NCBI GenBank assembly: GCA_019636285.1
Contig: JAHBXV010000037.1
Coordinates: 1-61,988, forward strand
Direction: 5' to 3'
Source: Planctomycetaceae bacterium
GTDB taxonomy: Bacteria > Planctomycetota > Planctomycetia > Planctomycetales > Planctomycetaceae
Length of the DNA stretch: 61,988 nt
The notes beneath the pieces are model-generated. The model was given only the letters and a program-made list of their open reading frames with translations, was not told the DNA's origin and searched no databases. Positions 53,385 to 61,907 of this stretch are shown piece after piece; the stretch's first letter is position 1; each line of letters begins with the position of its first letter. Made by a program: the position numbers and the translations under genes.

Positions 53385-54593
53385 TCACTTCGTGATGAGG
53401 TAGAAACGCTTCGCGTCGCGGACGGTCTTGGGATCGGAAGACTCGATCTGCGCCAGCAGTTTCTCGGCCTGGGCCGCGTGCTCGGCGGCAGGCTTGCCTT
53501 CAGCGGCGGCGCCGGCTTTCTGGCTGGCGAGCAGGAACCGCACGATCGCGCGCTTGATCGAAGGAATGTCGTATTCTTCCTTGCCATACAGCGACATCAA
53601 CGAGTCCTGCACCGACCAGTCCTGCATCCGCGCGAGGTCGGCGATCACCAGATCGGCCAGTTCCGGCCGGTCCAGCAGGGTCCGCATCGAGGCTTTGAGG
53701 TTGTCGGCCGGAATTCGGCCATCGCCGTATTGCCACATGAACCGCAGCGCCTGCATGGCCGCGTACGTTTCGCTGAACGGCACGCTCTTGTCGATCAGTT
53801 TCCGGTCGGTCAACTTCTTCAGGCCTTCTTCGCCGGTGAGGAGGAGATAACCTCCCATGATGCCGTCGACTCCCAGGCGGAATTCATCACCCGTCTTGAA
53901 GATTCGTTCTTCCATGATCGATGCGTCTTCCGGCTTGCCGCACAGTCCCAGCATCAGCCCGTACAGCCCCAGTCGGCTGGGGGACGTTTTATCGCTGGCA
54001 ACCCACTTGCGCAACTCGTCACGCGGGAACTCCTTCGACAGCGGGGTGATATCTCCGTACGGGGCATTCGCGAACTCGCCGTAGGCATCCGTCGCGACTG
54101 CTTCGTCGGGGTTTTCCAGATACTTCAGGAAATACTTCAGTCGCTCCGTTGTCGGTTCTTCGGGGCGCGGTGCCTCCTTGATGTAGGCATAACTGTCCCT
54201 GGTCACTTCAAGGGGACTGTTCCAGTCGATCGACGAGGCCCCGCGAATCCCCAGCAAAAGAGCCAGATCGCCCTCTTTTCCCGCGCGATAGCGGGGCAGC
54301 GAGATCGACTCATCGGTCTTTACCGGCCAATCTTTCGATTGGACCGCGACGTCGAGGACGCGGTACCGGGTCGTGCCAGCATCGTCTTCCTTGGCTGGTT
54401 TGCCACCAGCCCAGCCAGCAAGCAGTGCCGCTTCCGACTGCGCGACCTGCTCGGTCAACGTCAGTGAAGGAGCGGAACAAAACGGGCAGGCCAACGCGAC
54501 ACCGGCCGAAAGTGTCATGACGCCGGCCATTGCCGCCAAGAGACGGCGAAGTCCGCGAACAGAGGGGGTGATCGTATTCGCTTGGTTGGTCAT
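53385..54593 (-). CDS. Secreted CPFC-type protein, copy A
   Basis: A 402-aa exported protein, paralogous to copy B. Signal peptide (RRLLAAMAGVMTLSAGVALA) and then CPFCSAPSLTLTEQVAQSEA; the mature N-terminus would begin at or next to the CPFC pair. The helical part has PTTERLKYFLKYLENPDEAV, GLYGLMLGLCGKPEDASIME, LGVDGIMGGYLLLTGEEGLK and AMQALRFMWQYGDGRIPADN, each with a counterpart in copy B. Function unknown. Its ATG overlaps the upstream CCFG lipoprotein stop by four bases, so the two are translationally coupled. Confidence 0.8.
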   Translation of the reverse strand: MTNQANTITPSVRGLRRLLAAMAGVMTLSAGVALACPFCSAPSLTLTEQVAQSEAALLAGWAGGKPAKEDDAGTTRYRVLDVAVQSKDWPVKTDESISLPRYRAGKEGDLALLLGIRGASSIDWNSPLEVTRDSYAYIKEAPRPEEPTTERLKYFLKYLENPDEAVATDAYGEFANAPYGDITPLSKEFPRDELRKWVASDKTSPSRLGLYGLMLGLCGKPEDASIMEERIFKTGDEFRLGVDGIMGGYLLLTGEEGLKKLTDRKLIDKSVPFSETYAAMQALRFMWQYGDGRIPADNLKASMRTLLDRPELADLVIADLARMQDWSVQDSLMSLYGKEEYDIPSIKRAIVRFLLASQKAGAAAEGKPAAEHAAQAEKLLAQIESSDPKTVRDAKRFYLITK

Positions 54594-55492
54594 TGTTCGA
54601 TTACCTCCGCGTCTTCAAGCCAATAGAGTCCGTACGGCTTGCCGCCATCCGCCAGCATCTCGATGCGAAATCGACCGACAACGTCGAACGGGCGATTCGC
54701 GATGTAGTTGGTCGTTGATTTGGGTTTCAGGTCGACCGCGATCAGATCATACACCTTGGGATCGCGGCCGAAACAGCAGATCTGGTTGTCACGCGCCAGG
54801 ACAAACTGCTGAATGCCCGTGGCTTCGAACGTCGGATACATGAACCCGCGCACGCGGATCATGCGGCCATTCAGCGCCGACAGCCAGCTTGGAAAGTGAT
54901 CGACGGCCGTCTCGGGAACCGGCTCCATGTTGAGCACTTTCAACAGGTCCAGGTCGTCATACGAAACTCGCAAGGCGCCGGTCGGGCCCTCGGCCTGAAA
55001 TGTCCGATTCGGCACCAGCAACTCGACCTTTCGAGGAGTCTCGGCGGCTGCCGCCGGGGCAGTGGTCGGTTTTGCGGATGTACCGTCGCCGCGAACCTGC
55101 ATGACCGAGGCCACGCTTCCGCCGTCAACGACATTAACCGGTGCCAATGCGGATGCGGGAATTTCGACGGTGTCGTGACTCGCTTCATCCGCGGAAGATG
55201 TCGTTGCCGATTCGGGGTCCGAGTTCGCCGTAACGGGCGTCGATGGGGTTACCGACGGCTGCGGACTGACCGCGGCGACCTCGGTTGACTTGGAAACGGA
55301 ATCGGTCGTGTCAACCTTGGCTCCGCCCTCGGCTTCGGGCGGCCGCTCGTCGGCGGTTTCTTTCCTGGACTGAGCCTCGACTTCTTCAAAGCTTGCATAG
55401 TCGGCCGTCGGGCTGGTTCCGCATCCCAGGAAAACTGTCGCAACGATCGACAGGACAGGCAGCACGGCCCAATGACTGGTTCCACGAAGCAT
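54590..55492 (-). CDS. Lipoprotein with C-terminal CCFG domain
   Basis: A 300-aa predicted lipoprotein: signal WAVLPVLSIVATVFLGCG with lipobox FLGC. Residues 30-190 are Ser/Thr/Ala-rich and probably disordered. The C-terminal 100 residues carry IRVRGFMYPTFEATGIQQFV, LARDNQICCFGRDPKVYDLI and RPFDVVGRFRIE, a domain shared with the next gene upstream. The G-[FY]-MYPT...F-V-L...CCFG pattern recalls DUF3299-like proteins, as an inference. ATG 55492 gives the lipoprotein signal; the open frame to 55591 was rejected. Confidence 0.75.
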   Translation of the reverse strand: MLRGTSHWAVLPVLSIVATVFLGCGTSPTADYASFEEVEAQSRKETADERPPEAEGGAKVDTTDSVSKSTEVAAVSPQPSVTPSTPVTANSDPESATTSSADEASHDTVEIPASALAPVNVVDGGSVASVMQVRGDGTSAKPTTAPAAAAETPRKVELLVPNRTFQAEGPTGALRVSYDDLDLLKVLNMEPVPETAVDHFPSWLSALNGRMIRVRGFMYPTFEATGIQQFVLARDNQICCFGRDPKVYDLIAVDLKPKSTTNYIANRPFDVVGRFRIEMLADGGKPYGLYWLEDAEVIEQ

Positions 55493-55622
55493 GCGGCGAG
55501 TTCCCGAGCTAGCAATCGACGGAGCGACAACCGTCGCTATTCCCCGGCGTCGTGCCGGAGCCCGATCCTCATGGTAACGGATTCCAGCCATGTCGCGGCA
55601 ACAAAACAGCCGATTTCTCTGC

Positions 55623-55725
55623 CGTTCTCAACCTCCGCCTGGGGACGCCGCCATTGTCGAGGCTCTGCCTCGGGCTCTCAAGAATAAGGCAGAGCCTCAA
55701 GAGAAGCCGTTTACCTGGGAACGAG
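55623..55725. repeat. TTCCCAGG/CCTGGGAA composite inverted repeat, copy 3
   Basis: CGTTCTCAACCTCCGCCTGG starts the element, GAGGCTCTGCCTC (from 55659) pairs with GGCAGAGCCTC (55688-55698), and CCTGGGAACG closes it near 55725. The design matches 9743-9830. It occupies the 249-base gap between the two CCFG genes; nothing else is seen in that gap. Confidence 0.7.
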
Positions 55726-55741
55726 AAGCCTGGCATCGAAA

Positions 55742-56464
55742 TCAATACGAAGTCCGCGCGGGGCTGAAGTAGTCCGCATCAAGCTGATAAATCGGGTTCA
55801 GGCCAGCCGGGTCCAGTTCAGCGGCCGTCTTGAACGTGCCGGCGACGGAAACGAGCCCCGTGCGAAAGTTGACCCCGTCGGGATTCTTGATCTGAACGAC
55901 GATCATGTCTGTCGGCGCGGGCTGACCCCCGAAGCAGCACTCACCCATGTCTTTGCACAAAACGAACGATGTCAGGCCATATTGCTCGCGCGTCGGATAC
56001 ATATAGCCCTTAAGGAAGACCGGTTTCCCGTCGAGTTCCTGGACCTGCGGAGGTGGCGTGGTGATTCCGTCTTTTTCTTCGAGACCGGCAGCCGAGATCT
56101 CGCGCGAAAAGCTGACGCGGCGAAATCCCTCGGGGACTTCGGTGAGGTAGCCGACCGTATGCACGGTCCCGGCAGTCGCGCCAATCGCCGCCTGGCAGAG
56201 CATGGCCCCCAACGCAACGCCCGTGCCGCTCCAGGCATCCGGTTCGGCGCGAATGACGCGAATCGCCCAGTAGCTCACGCCCATCGCCACGACGGAAACC
56301 AGCACGAGCGGTTCCCAGAAGAAGGCCGTCAGCGAGGCGAACACCAGACCGACCGAAATCGGCACCAGAACCGGCATCGGGCGATACTGAAATTCGTCCA
56401 CCATCTCGGCCGGTCGTTGCGCGAGCGGTTGTTCGGCAAGCGGGCGATCCACGACCAGTGACAT
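55742..56464 (-). CDS. Membrane-anchored protein with C-terminal CCFG domain
   Basis: A 240-aa protein with two or three membrane segments in residues 30-115 (VLVPISVGLVFASLTAFF; LVLVSVVAMGVSYWAI; GTGVALGAMLCQAAIGATA). The C-terminal part, probably outside the cytoplasm, has VFLKGYMYPTREQYGLTSFV, LCKDMGECCFGGQPAPTDMI and VSVAGTF, paralogous to the CCFG domain of the lipoprotein downstream. Function unknown. ATG 56464 follows AGGAG at nine bases. It is the first gene of the minus-strand cluster and divergent from the secretin. Confidence 0.78.
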   Translation of the reverse strand: MSLVVDRPLAEQPLAQRPAEMVDEFQYRPMPVLVPISVGLVFASLTAFFWEPLVLVSVVAMGVSYWAIRVIRAEPDAWSGTGVALGAMLCQAAIGATAGTVHTVGYLTEVPEGFRRVSFSREISAAGLEEKDGITTPPPQVQELDGKPVFLKGYMYPTREQYGLTSFVLCKDMGECCFGGQPAPTDMIVVQIKNPDGVNFRTGLVSVAGTFKTAAELDPAGLNPIYQLDADYFSPARTSY

Positions 56465-57119
56465 CGATCAGGTCTCCTCAATTCCGCGACGGCGGCACGT
56501 CCGCACACCGTTAACACAGCAGACTAACGCAGGAATTCGCCCGCTCAGACAATTTTCCGTCGCCGCACCCACAAAGTCCAGTCGCGAGGTCCAAATCGCG
56601 GGCTGATACCCGAATCGTGCGGCTTCGCACACCGGTTTCCGCCGAACGACACGCTCTGCAAGCAATTACGTCGAAATTGGCGTTCGCGTTTGCTCGCAAT
56701 TTGGGGTCGGAAAAGTTCCCGAACCCTTCGCAGTTCGTCGCAATTTGGGCAGTCCCATGAATGGCGAGGTGCCCGGTCGGCAAGGTTTGCCGGTTTTCGC
56801 GCCGTAAATCCAGCCCTGCTGGAAAGTTCCACAAATTCGGCTTGAACCATATTGACCGGTTCTTCGGCTTTTCAATATGACACCGCGTAACTGTCAACGT
56901 CGGATACCCATCTTTACGGATCATGTTTTTGGAATCAGCGCCTGCTCTGTTGTCGGAAACGGATTTCCGGCGAGGCAGGTGAGAATTTGGTGCGAGTGGA
57001 AGACTGGACACGGGCGTAACAGCCCCGCGCCTGGTCCAGACTGCTCGGCGGAGTTTTTGCTCCGTAGCCACGCGTCGAGCAACCAGCAGACCATCCCAGG
57101 ACTGAAGGAGGAACTGACC
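56465..57119. other. Divergent control region before the secretin gene
   Basis: This 655-base gap has no convincing gene; an open frame in phase with the secretin runs through the right half (56877 on) but lacks a start signal and family-like sequence. It contains a short direct repeat (CGCAATTTGGG at about 56693 and 56738) and a candidate promoter at 56852-56881. The untranslated leader of the secretin would be about 230 bases. Confidence 0.6.
56852..56881 (+). promoter_or_regulatory. Candidate sigma-70-type promoter for the secretin gene
   Basis: TTGACC at 56852-56857 and TATGAC at 56876-56881 with an 18-base spacer. It is a reasonable but imperfect match and is unproven. Confidence 0.35.
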
Positions 57120-60100
57120 TTGGGTAGGATCATCGGACTGATCGGGTGCACGGGCCTGGTCATCGCAGTCCTGCGGTTGACCAACCTGCAACAGGAAGAC
57201 CAGACACTGCTGGGGGGCGTGGAACGACCGACTCAGGCTACCGCCGCGTCGCCGCGGCACGCCTTTCGGCACGGCAAGGAGCAATACCTCCGCGGCCATT
57301 ATGCCGACGCCGTCCGGACGCTTGAAGCCTTGACAAAGTCTCCCGGCGATCTATCGCCGAGCGACGTCAAGGAGGCTCAGCAGTATCTCGCCAAAGCGCG
57401 GGTTCGGTTGGCCGGACAGAAGGACCACGCCCCGGTGATCCGCGGCCAGTCGGATCCCTTCGCCGATCCATTCGGTGAAGAGACGACGGCCGAGAGCCCA
57501 GCGGCTCCCACGGATGCCGCGAAGGCACGGATCGACCGCCTCATGGGTCAGGCGTATGCCGCCTATAAGGACGGTCGCCGCAATGAAGCCATCGGGCTGG
57601 CTCGCCAGGCCGACACCATTGCCAAAGAAATCAAACTGACGTTCGCGAAGGGCGAGCCGTCTCCCTCCCAATTCCTGGCGGCGATCGTCGAATCGCCGAA
57701 CCGTGGTACGGGAATCCAACTAGTCTCCGCCACGGACGACCCCTTTGCCGACACGGCTTCGGCTCCGGCCGAGGAAGCGGCCCCGGCAGCGGCTGTTGGT
57801 CAGAACAATCCAGCCGGATTGTCGAAATCGCTGATCGAACAGGCCCGTCAGGATCTCGCGAACGGTCATTTCGATGATGCTCGTCGCAAGGCCCTTCAGG
57901 CAGCCGAACTCGATACCGTCTACGGTTTGTTCGACGATCGGCCGGAACTGGTGCTCGCGGACATTGACCGTCGCGCCGGGACCGTGACGGTCGCGAAGTC
58001 GACACCGACGCCCGCGGCCGCTGCTCCGGTGGCTGCCGCCAAGGCCGATACCGCGAAGGCTCAAGCCCTGGAATTGCTGGCAAACGCCCGCAAGGCCATG
58101 GCCAGCGGCGATCTGACTTCGGCCCGCAGCCAGGCCGAAGCCGCCCAGGCCCTTGATGTTGCCTACGGTCTGTTTGAAGACAAGCCGGAATTGGTTCTGC
58201 AGGAAGTCGATGCCCGGATGGCGTTCGAGAACGTGGCCCAGAAGTCGACAACGACTCCTGCCGCCGCGACTCCGGCCTCTCCGGCAACGGCCTCACCGCA
58301 GGAAAGCCAGAAGGCTCGGGAACTGGTCGCCGCGGCGCGTCAGGCATTGACGGCTGGCGACTTTGACAAGGCCCGCGCGTTGGCTGTTGAAGCCGATGCC
58401 CTGAAGGCCGCGTACGGTTTGTTCGACGACCGCCCGGAACTGATCCTGGCGGAAGTTTCTCGACTGGGAAGCGGCAAGTCGGCCCGAATGGCGGACGGTC
58501 AGGAACCGGTCGCTTCGGCGACGCCGGCGACGTCAAAAAGCCCGCTGGAAGAAGCTCGCCACCTGTTGAAGCAGGCTCGCCAGGAAATGGCCGATGGTCG
58601 TGTCGTCGAGGCACGTTCGATGGCCCAGGCGGCGGAAAAGCTGAACGTCGCCTATGGCGTGTTTGATGATCGTCCGGAACTGGTCCTGTCCGATCTGGAC
58701 GCGATGGAACGGTCCGCGAACGTCGCCGGTCGGTCGACGAACAGCCTGCCTGGCCTTGGCAACTCGGCGACGCAGGTCTCGGCGAAAGAAGGACCTGGCA
58801 GCGGCGTGGCTCCGGCTGGTGGCGTCTTCGCCTCGGCGACATCGGAACTGCCCGCTGTTTCGACGGCCGGGCTTTCGGCGAACGAACTGTATGAACGCGG
58901 CATGGTGGCTCTGCGTGCGGGACACCGTGACGAAGCCTACCAGATGTTCCTCGCCTCTCATCAGACGGGAGAACGACTCGATGCCTTCCGCAATCAGCGT
59001 CTGCAAGACTTCCTGCGGGAACTGGCTCCTCGCAATGGCGGCGGCAACGGCATTCAGCAAGTCGTGAATAACCAGGAGGTCGACGTCCTGAATGAAGCGT
59101 CGCGAGAAGCGACCATTCAGATCGACCGTTTGCGGACCGAGACGCACAACGCGATCTTCAAGGCTGAACGGCTCCGTGAAAAGGATCCGGAGCAAGCCCT
59201 GGGGATTGTGCAGCAGGCGATCGCCGCCGTCGAAGGGGCCAGCCTGACGCCGGAAGCTTCCGCCCCGATGCTCCGTTCGCTCACCCGCACGCAGAACTCG
59301 CTGCAAGGCGAAATCACGCGGCAGGCTCCGAACCTGGAACTGAAGCGCCGCAACGAAGAAGTTCGTAGCAGCGTGGAGACCGACCTCAAGAACAAGATCC
59401 GCATCGAGCAGGAATACGCCAAGCTGGTCGAAGAATACAACGAACTCTTCAAGCAGCAGCGGTATGCCGAAGCGGAAGTGATTGCGAAGAAGGCCAAGGA
59501 GCTCAATCCCAAGGAAGCGACTTCCGAGGTCATGGTCTACAAGGCCCAGATCGCCCGCCGCGTGGCCAGCAACAACGATCTGAAGGCTCGCAAGGAAGAA
59601 TCGTTCTGGAAACAGCTCGATGACGTCGAACAGGCCGCGATTGCCAACGTCAACGACGAACATCCGTACGTGTTTGGCGATGGCTGGGGCAAGATCACTG
59701 CTCGCCGGAATGGCAAGTATCGGTCCGACAATCGCACCCGCAGCCCGGAAGAACTGCACATCGAGGAATCTCTGGGCAAGCGGATCTCGCTCCACGAGGA
59801 AAATGTTCCGCTCGGTGAAGTCCTGAAGAAAATCGCGTTGATCGCTGACTTCAGCATCGTCCTGGACGATGTCGGCCTCGCCGACGAATCGGCCTCAAGC
59901 GACATGCCGATCTCGATCGACGTCGACGGGATCACCGTCAAGAGCGCCCTGAACCTGATTCTCGATCGGTTCAACCTGGCCTATCTGATTCAGAACGAAG
60001 TCTTGACGATCACCAGCCGCATGCGTCAGCAGGGCGAAATGCTCGTCCAGACCTACCCGGTCGCCGACCTGGTCGTTCCCATCCCGAATTACATGCCCGG

Positions 60101-61763
60101 ATCGATCTTCGGTTCCGGAGCGATGGCTTCGCAGATGGGACAGACTCCGAACGGCATGATGAGCATTCCCCCGACGCAGGTGCCGATGGCCGGTCAGGGG
60201 TTCGCACAGATCGGCCCGAACGCCGGAGCGATGGGGATGTCCGGCCAGGGTTCCGATCGGAACAGTTCCGCCGCGAGCAGCCAGCCTGACTTCGTCACGC
60301 TCACCGACCTGCTCACATCGACGATTGCTCCCGATTCGTGGCAGGAAACAGGCGGGCCGGCCTCGGTCAAGGCTTCGGAAACGACGCTCAGCCTCGTGAT
60401 TCGCCAGACTCAGAAGGTTCACGAAGAAATCGCCGACCTGCTCGATCAGTTGCGGCGGCTTCAGGATCTCCAGGTGACCATCGAAGTCCGGTTCATCACC
60501 GTGCGTGATAACTTCTTCGAACGCATCGGGATCGACTTCGACTTCAACCTGCAAGACACGGTTGGCGATCCGCAGCGAGACAACCGGGGACTGCCTTTGC
60601 CCACGTTTGGTGCCGTCCAGCAGCCTGGCTTCGGTGCGGCTGGTCAGCAGCAGCAGGGGAACCAGGGGAACACCGGCGGTCAGCTCGGTATCGGCGGCGG
60701 TGGTCAGCAGGGCCAGCAAGGCCAGCAGGGTCAGCAAGGCCAACAGCAGCAGGGTGGTGGCGGCTTGTTCCAGCCGAACCTGCAGCGGAACCTGGTCAAC
60801 CGCGACCGTTATCCGCGAAACGGGACGATCGTTGGTTTGAGCCAACCCGATCAGTTTAGCGGCGACCTCGACATTCCCTTCCGTCAGGGTTCGTTCGAAG
60901 TCGGGATTCCGACGTTCGGCGGATTCAACCCGAACGCCGGTGTTCAGGTGGGGATGGCGATTCTGAGCGACATCGAAGCGTTCTTCTTCATCCAGGCCGC
61001 TCAGGCCGACAGCCGAACGAACCTGATGTTCGCTCCGAAAATCACGCTGTTCAACGGGCAGCAGGCCTCGATCTCGGACTCGGTGCAACGACCGTTCGTC
61101 GTCAGCGTGATTCCGACCGTTGGCTTCGGAACCGCCGGTTTCCAGCCGATCATCCAGACGATTCCCTCGGGGATTACGCTCCAGGTGACGGCGGTGATCT
61201 CGGCCGACCGACGATTCGTGCGGCTCAACCTGATTCCGTTCTTCTCGGAAGTGACCGACGTCTTCACCTTCTCGTTCCAGGGTGGTGCGGGCAACGCCGG
61301 ACAACAAGGTCAGGCGGGCCAGGGCGGCGGCTTAGGTGGCGGCGGCCAGGGTGGCCAGGGCTTCCAGGGTGGCGGCGGTCAGTTTGGTATCGGCGGCGGC
61401 GGCCAGTTCGGCCAAGGCGGTGGTGGTGGCCAGTTGGGCCAGGGTGGCGGACAGCAGGGGAACCAGCAGGGTGGCTTCGGCAACCAGACGGTGACCGTGC
61501 AACAGCCAGTCGTGCAGGTCACCACGGTTCTCACCACGGTGAGCGTCCCCGATGGCGGTACCGTCCTCCTGGGCGGCATCAAGCGGTTGCGGGAAGGCCG
61601 AAACATGGCCGGTGTCCCGATCCTCAACAAGATTCCGTACGTCAGCCGTCTGTTCAAGAACAGCGGGGTTGGCCGCGAAACGGAAAGCGTGATGCTGATG
61701 GTGACTCCTCGAATCATCATCCAGGAGGAAGAGGAAGAACTGCTCGGCATTCCGGCCAACTGA
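57120..61763 (+). CDS. Very large secretin (type II/III secretion or type IV pilus outer-membrane channel) with helical N-terminal repeats
   Basis: A 1547-aa exported secretin-family protein; typical GspD or PilQ is 600-800 aa. TTG 57120 has AAGGAGG (57105-57111) eight bases upstream. Residues 1-20 (LGRIIGLIGCTGLVIAVLRL) are a membrane or signal segment. Four tandem helical repeats lie at about 237-287, 316-367, 400-450 and 480-531, each ending in YGLFDDRPELVL-like sequence. A coiled region (700-880) precedes secretin N-domains (VPLGEVLKKIALIADFSIVL; DGITVKSALNLILDRFNLAY; LQVTIEVRFITVRDNFFERI). Gln/Gly-rich stretches (about 1164-1217 and 1388-1454) interrupt the C-terminal channel domain, which ends VSVPDGGTVLLGGIKRLREG and PYVSRLFKNSG. 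Confidence 0.88.
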   Translation: MGRIIGLIGCTGLVIAVLRLTNLQQEDQTLLGGVERPTQATAASPRHAFRHGKEQYLRGHYADAVRTLEALTKSPGDLSPSDVKEAQQYLAKARVRLAGQKDHAPVIRGQSDPFADPFGEETTAESPAAPTDAAKARIDRLMGQAYAAYKDGRRNEAIGLARQADTIAKEIKLTFAKGEPSPSQFLAAIVESPNRGTGIQLVSATDDPFADTASAPAEEAAPAAAVGQNNPAGLSKSLIEQARQDLANGHFDDARRKALQAAELDTVYGLFDDRPELVLADIDRRAGTVTVAKSTPTPAAAAPVAAAKADTAKAQALELLANARKAMASGDLTSARSQAEAAQALDVAYGLFEDKPELVLQEVDARMAFENVAQKSTTTPAAATPASPATASPQESQKARELVAAARQALTAGDFDKARALAVEADALKAAYGLFDDRPELILAEVSRLGSGKSARMADGQEPVASATPATSKSPLEEARHLLKQARQEMADGRVVEARSMAQAAEKLNVAYGVFDDRPELVLSDLDAMERSANVAGRSTNSLPGLGNSATQVSAKEGPGSGVAPAGGVFASATSELPAVSTAGLSANELYERGMVALRAGHRDEAYQMFLASHQTGERLDAFRNQRLQDFLRELAPRNGGGNGIQQVVNNQEVDVLNEASREATIQIDRLRTETHNAIFKAERLREKDPEQALGIVQQAIAAVEGASLTPEASAPMLRSLTRTQNSLQGEITRQAPNLELKRRNEEVRSSVETDLKNKIRIEQEYAKLVEEYNELFKQQRYAEAEVIAKKAKELNPKEATSEVMVYKAQIARRVASNNDLKARKEESFWKQLDDVEQAAIANVNDEHPYVFGDGWGKITARRNGKYRSDNRTRSPEELHIEESLGKRISLHEENVPLGEVLKKIALIADFSIVLDDVGLADESASSDMPISIDVDGITVKSALNLILDRFNLAYLIQNEVLTITSRMRQQGEMLVQTYPVADLVVPIPNYMPGSIFGSGAMASQMGQTPNGMMSIPPTQVPMAGQGFAQIGPNAGAMGMSGQGSDRNSSAASSQPDFVTLTDLLTSTIAPDSWQETGGPASVKASETTLSLVIRQTQKVHEEIADLLDQLRRLQDLQVTIEVRFITVRDNFFERIGIDFDFNLQDTVGDPQRDNRGLPLPTFGAVQQPGFGAAGQQQQGNQGNTGGQLGIGGGGQQGQQGQQGQQGQQQQGGGGLFQPNLQRNLVNRDRYPRNGTIVGLSQPDQFSGDLDIPFRQGSFEVGIPTFGGFNPNAGVQVGMAILSDIEAFFFIQAAQADSRTNLMFAPKITLFNGQQASISDSVQRPFVVSVIPTVGFGTAGFQPIIQTIPSGITLQVTAVISADRRFVRLNLIPFFSEVTDVFTFSFQGGAGNAGQQGQAGQGGGLGGGGQGGQGFQGGGGQFGIGGGGQFGQGGGGGQLGQGGGQQGNQQGGFGNQTVTVQQPVVQVTTVLTTVSVPDGGTVLLGGIKRLREGRNMAGVPILNKIPYVSRLFKNSGVGRETESVMLMVTPRIIIQEEEEELLGIPAN

Positions 61764-61812
61764 CCGGGTGACGGGTTCAATCCAAGCGGGGATTTTGTCG
61801 CGAATCCTCGAC

Positions 61813-61848
61813 GGCCGCAGTCTGGCGGGCAGACTGCGGCCTTTTTTT
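61813..61848 (+). terminator. Rho-independent terminator after the secretin gene
   Basis: A 12-pair stem (GGCCGCAGTCTG at 61813-61824 with CAGACTGCGGCC at 61830-61841), a five-base loop and a run of seven T. Confidence 0.92.
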
Positions 61849-61881
61849 GCGCGCATGGCACGGTCGTTTTCCCAGCCCCCC

Positions 61882-61907
61882 TTAGCCGCGCCCCAACGGG
61901 AAGCATT
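61882..61907 (+). repeat. 26-bp dispersed repeat, copy D (diverged), with pyrimidine tract
   Basis: Reads TTAGCCGCGCCCC then AACGGGAAGCATT, with four to five changes from copies A-C. It is followed by CTTTCACC and a long pyrimidine tract (about 61914-61970) and then CTCAACCAAAAACC at the window edge. The same order (core, CTTTCA, pyrimidine tract, CCAACCA units) is seen for copy A on the minus strand. Confidence 0.65.

Noticed and set aside
56877-57119. N-terminal extension of the secretin
   Set aside because: The segment is not signal-like and TTG 57120 has an excellent ribosome-binding site directly before a membrane segment.
57831-58712. Possible CRISPR-like or DNA-level tandem repeat
   Set aside because: The similarity is at protein level with linkers of varied length; it encodes four helical repeats of the secretin.
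59895-61307. 470-aa open frame antisense to the secretin C-terminal half
   Set aside because: Low-complexity Leu-rich runs arise from the complement of Gln/Gly codons of the secretin.
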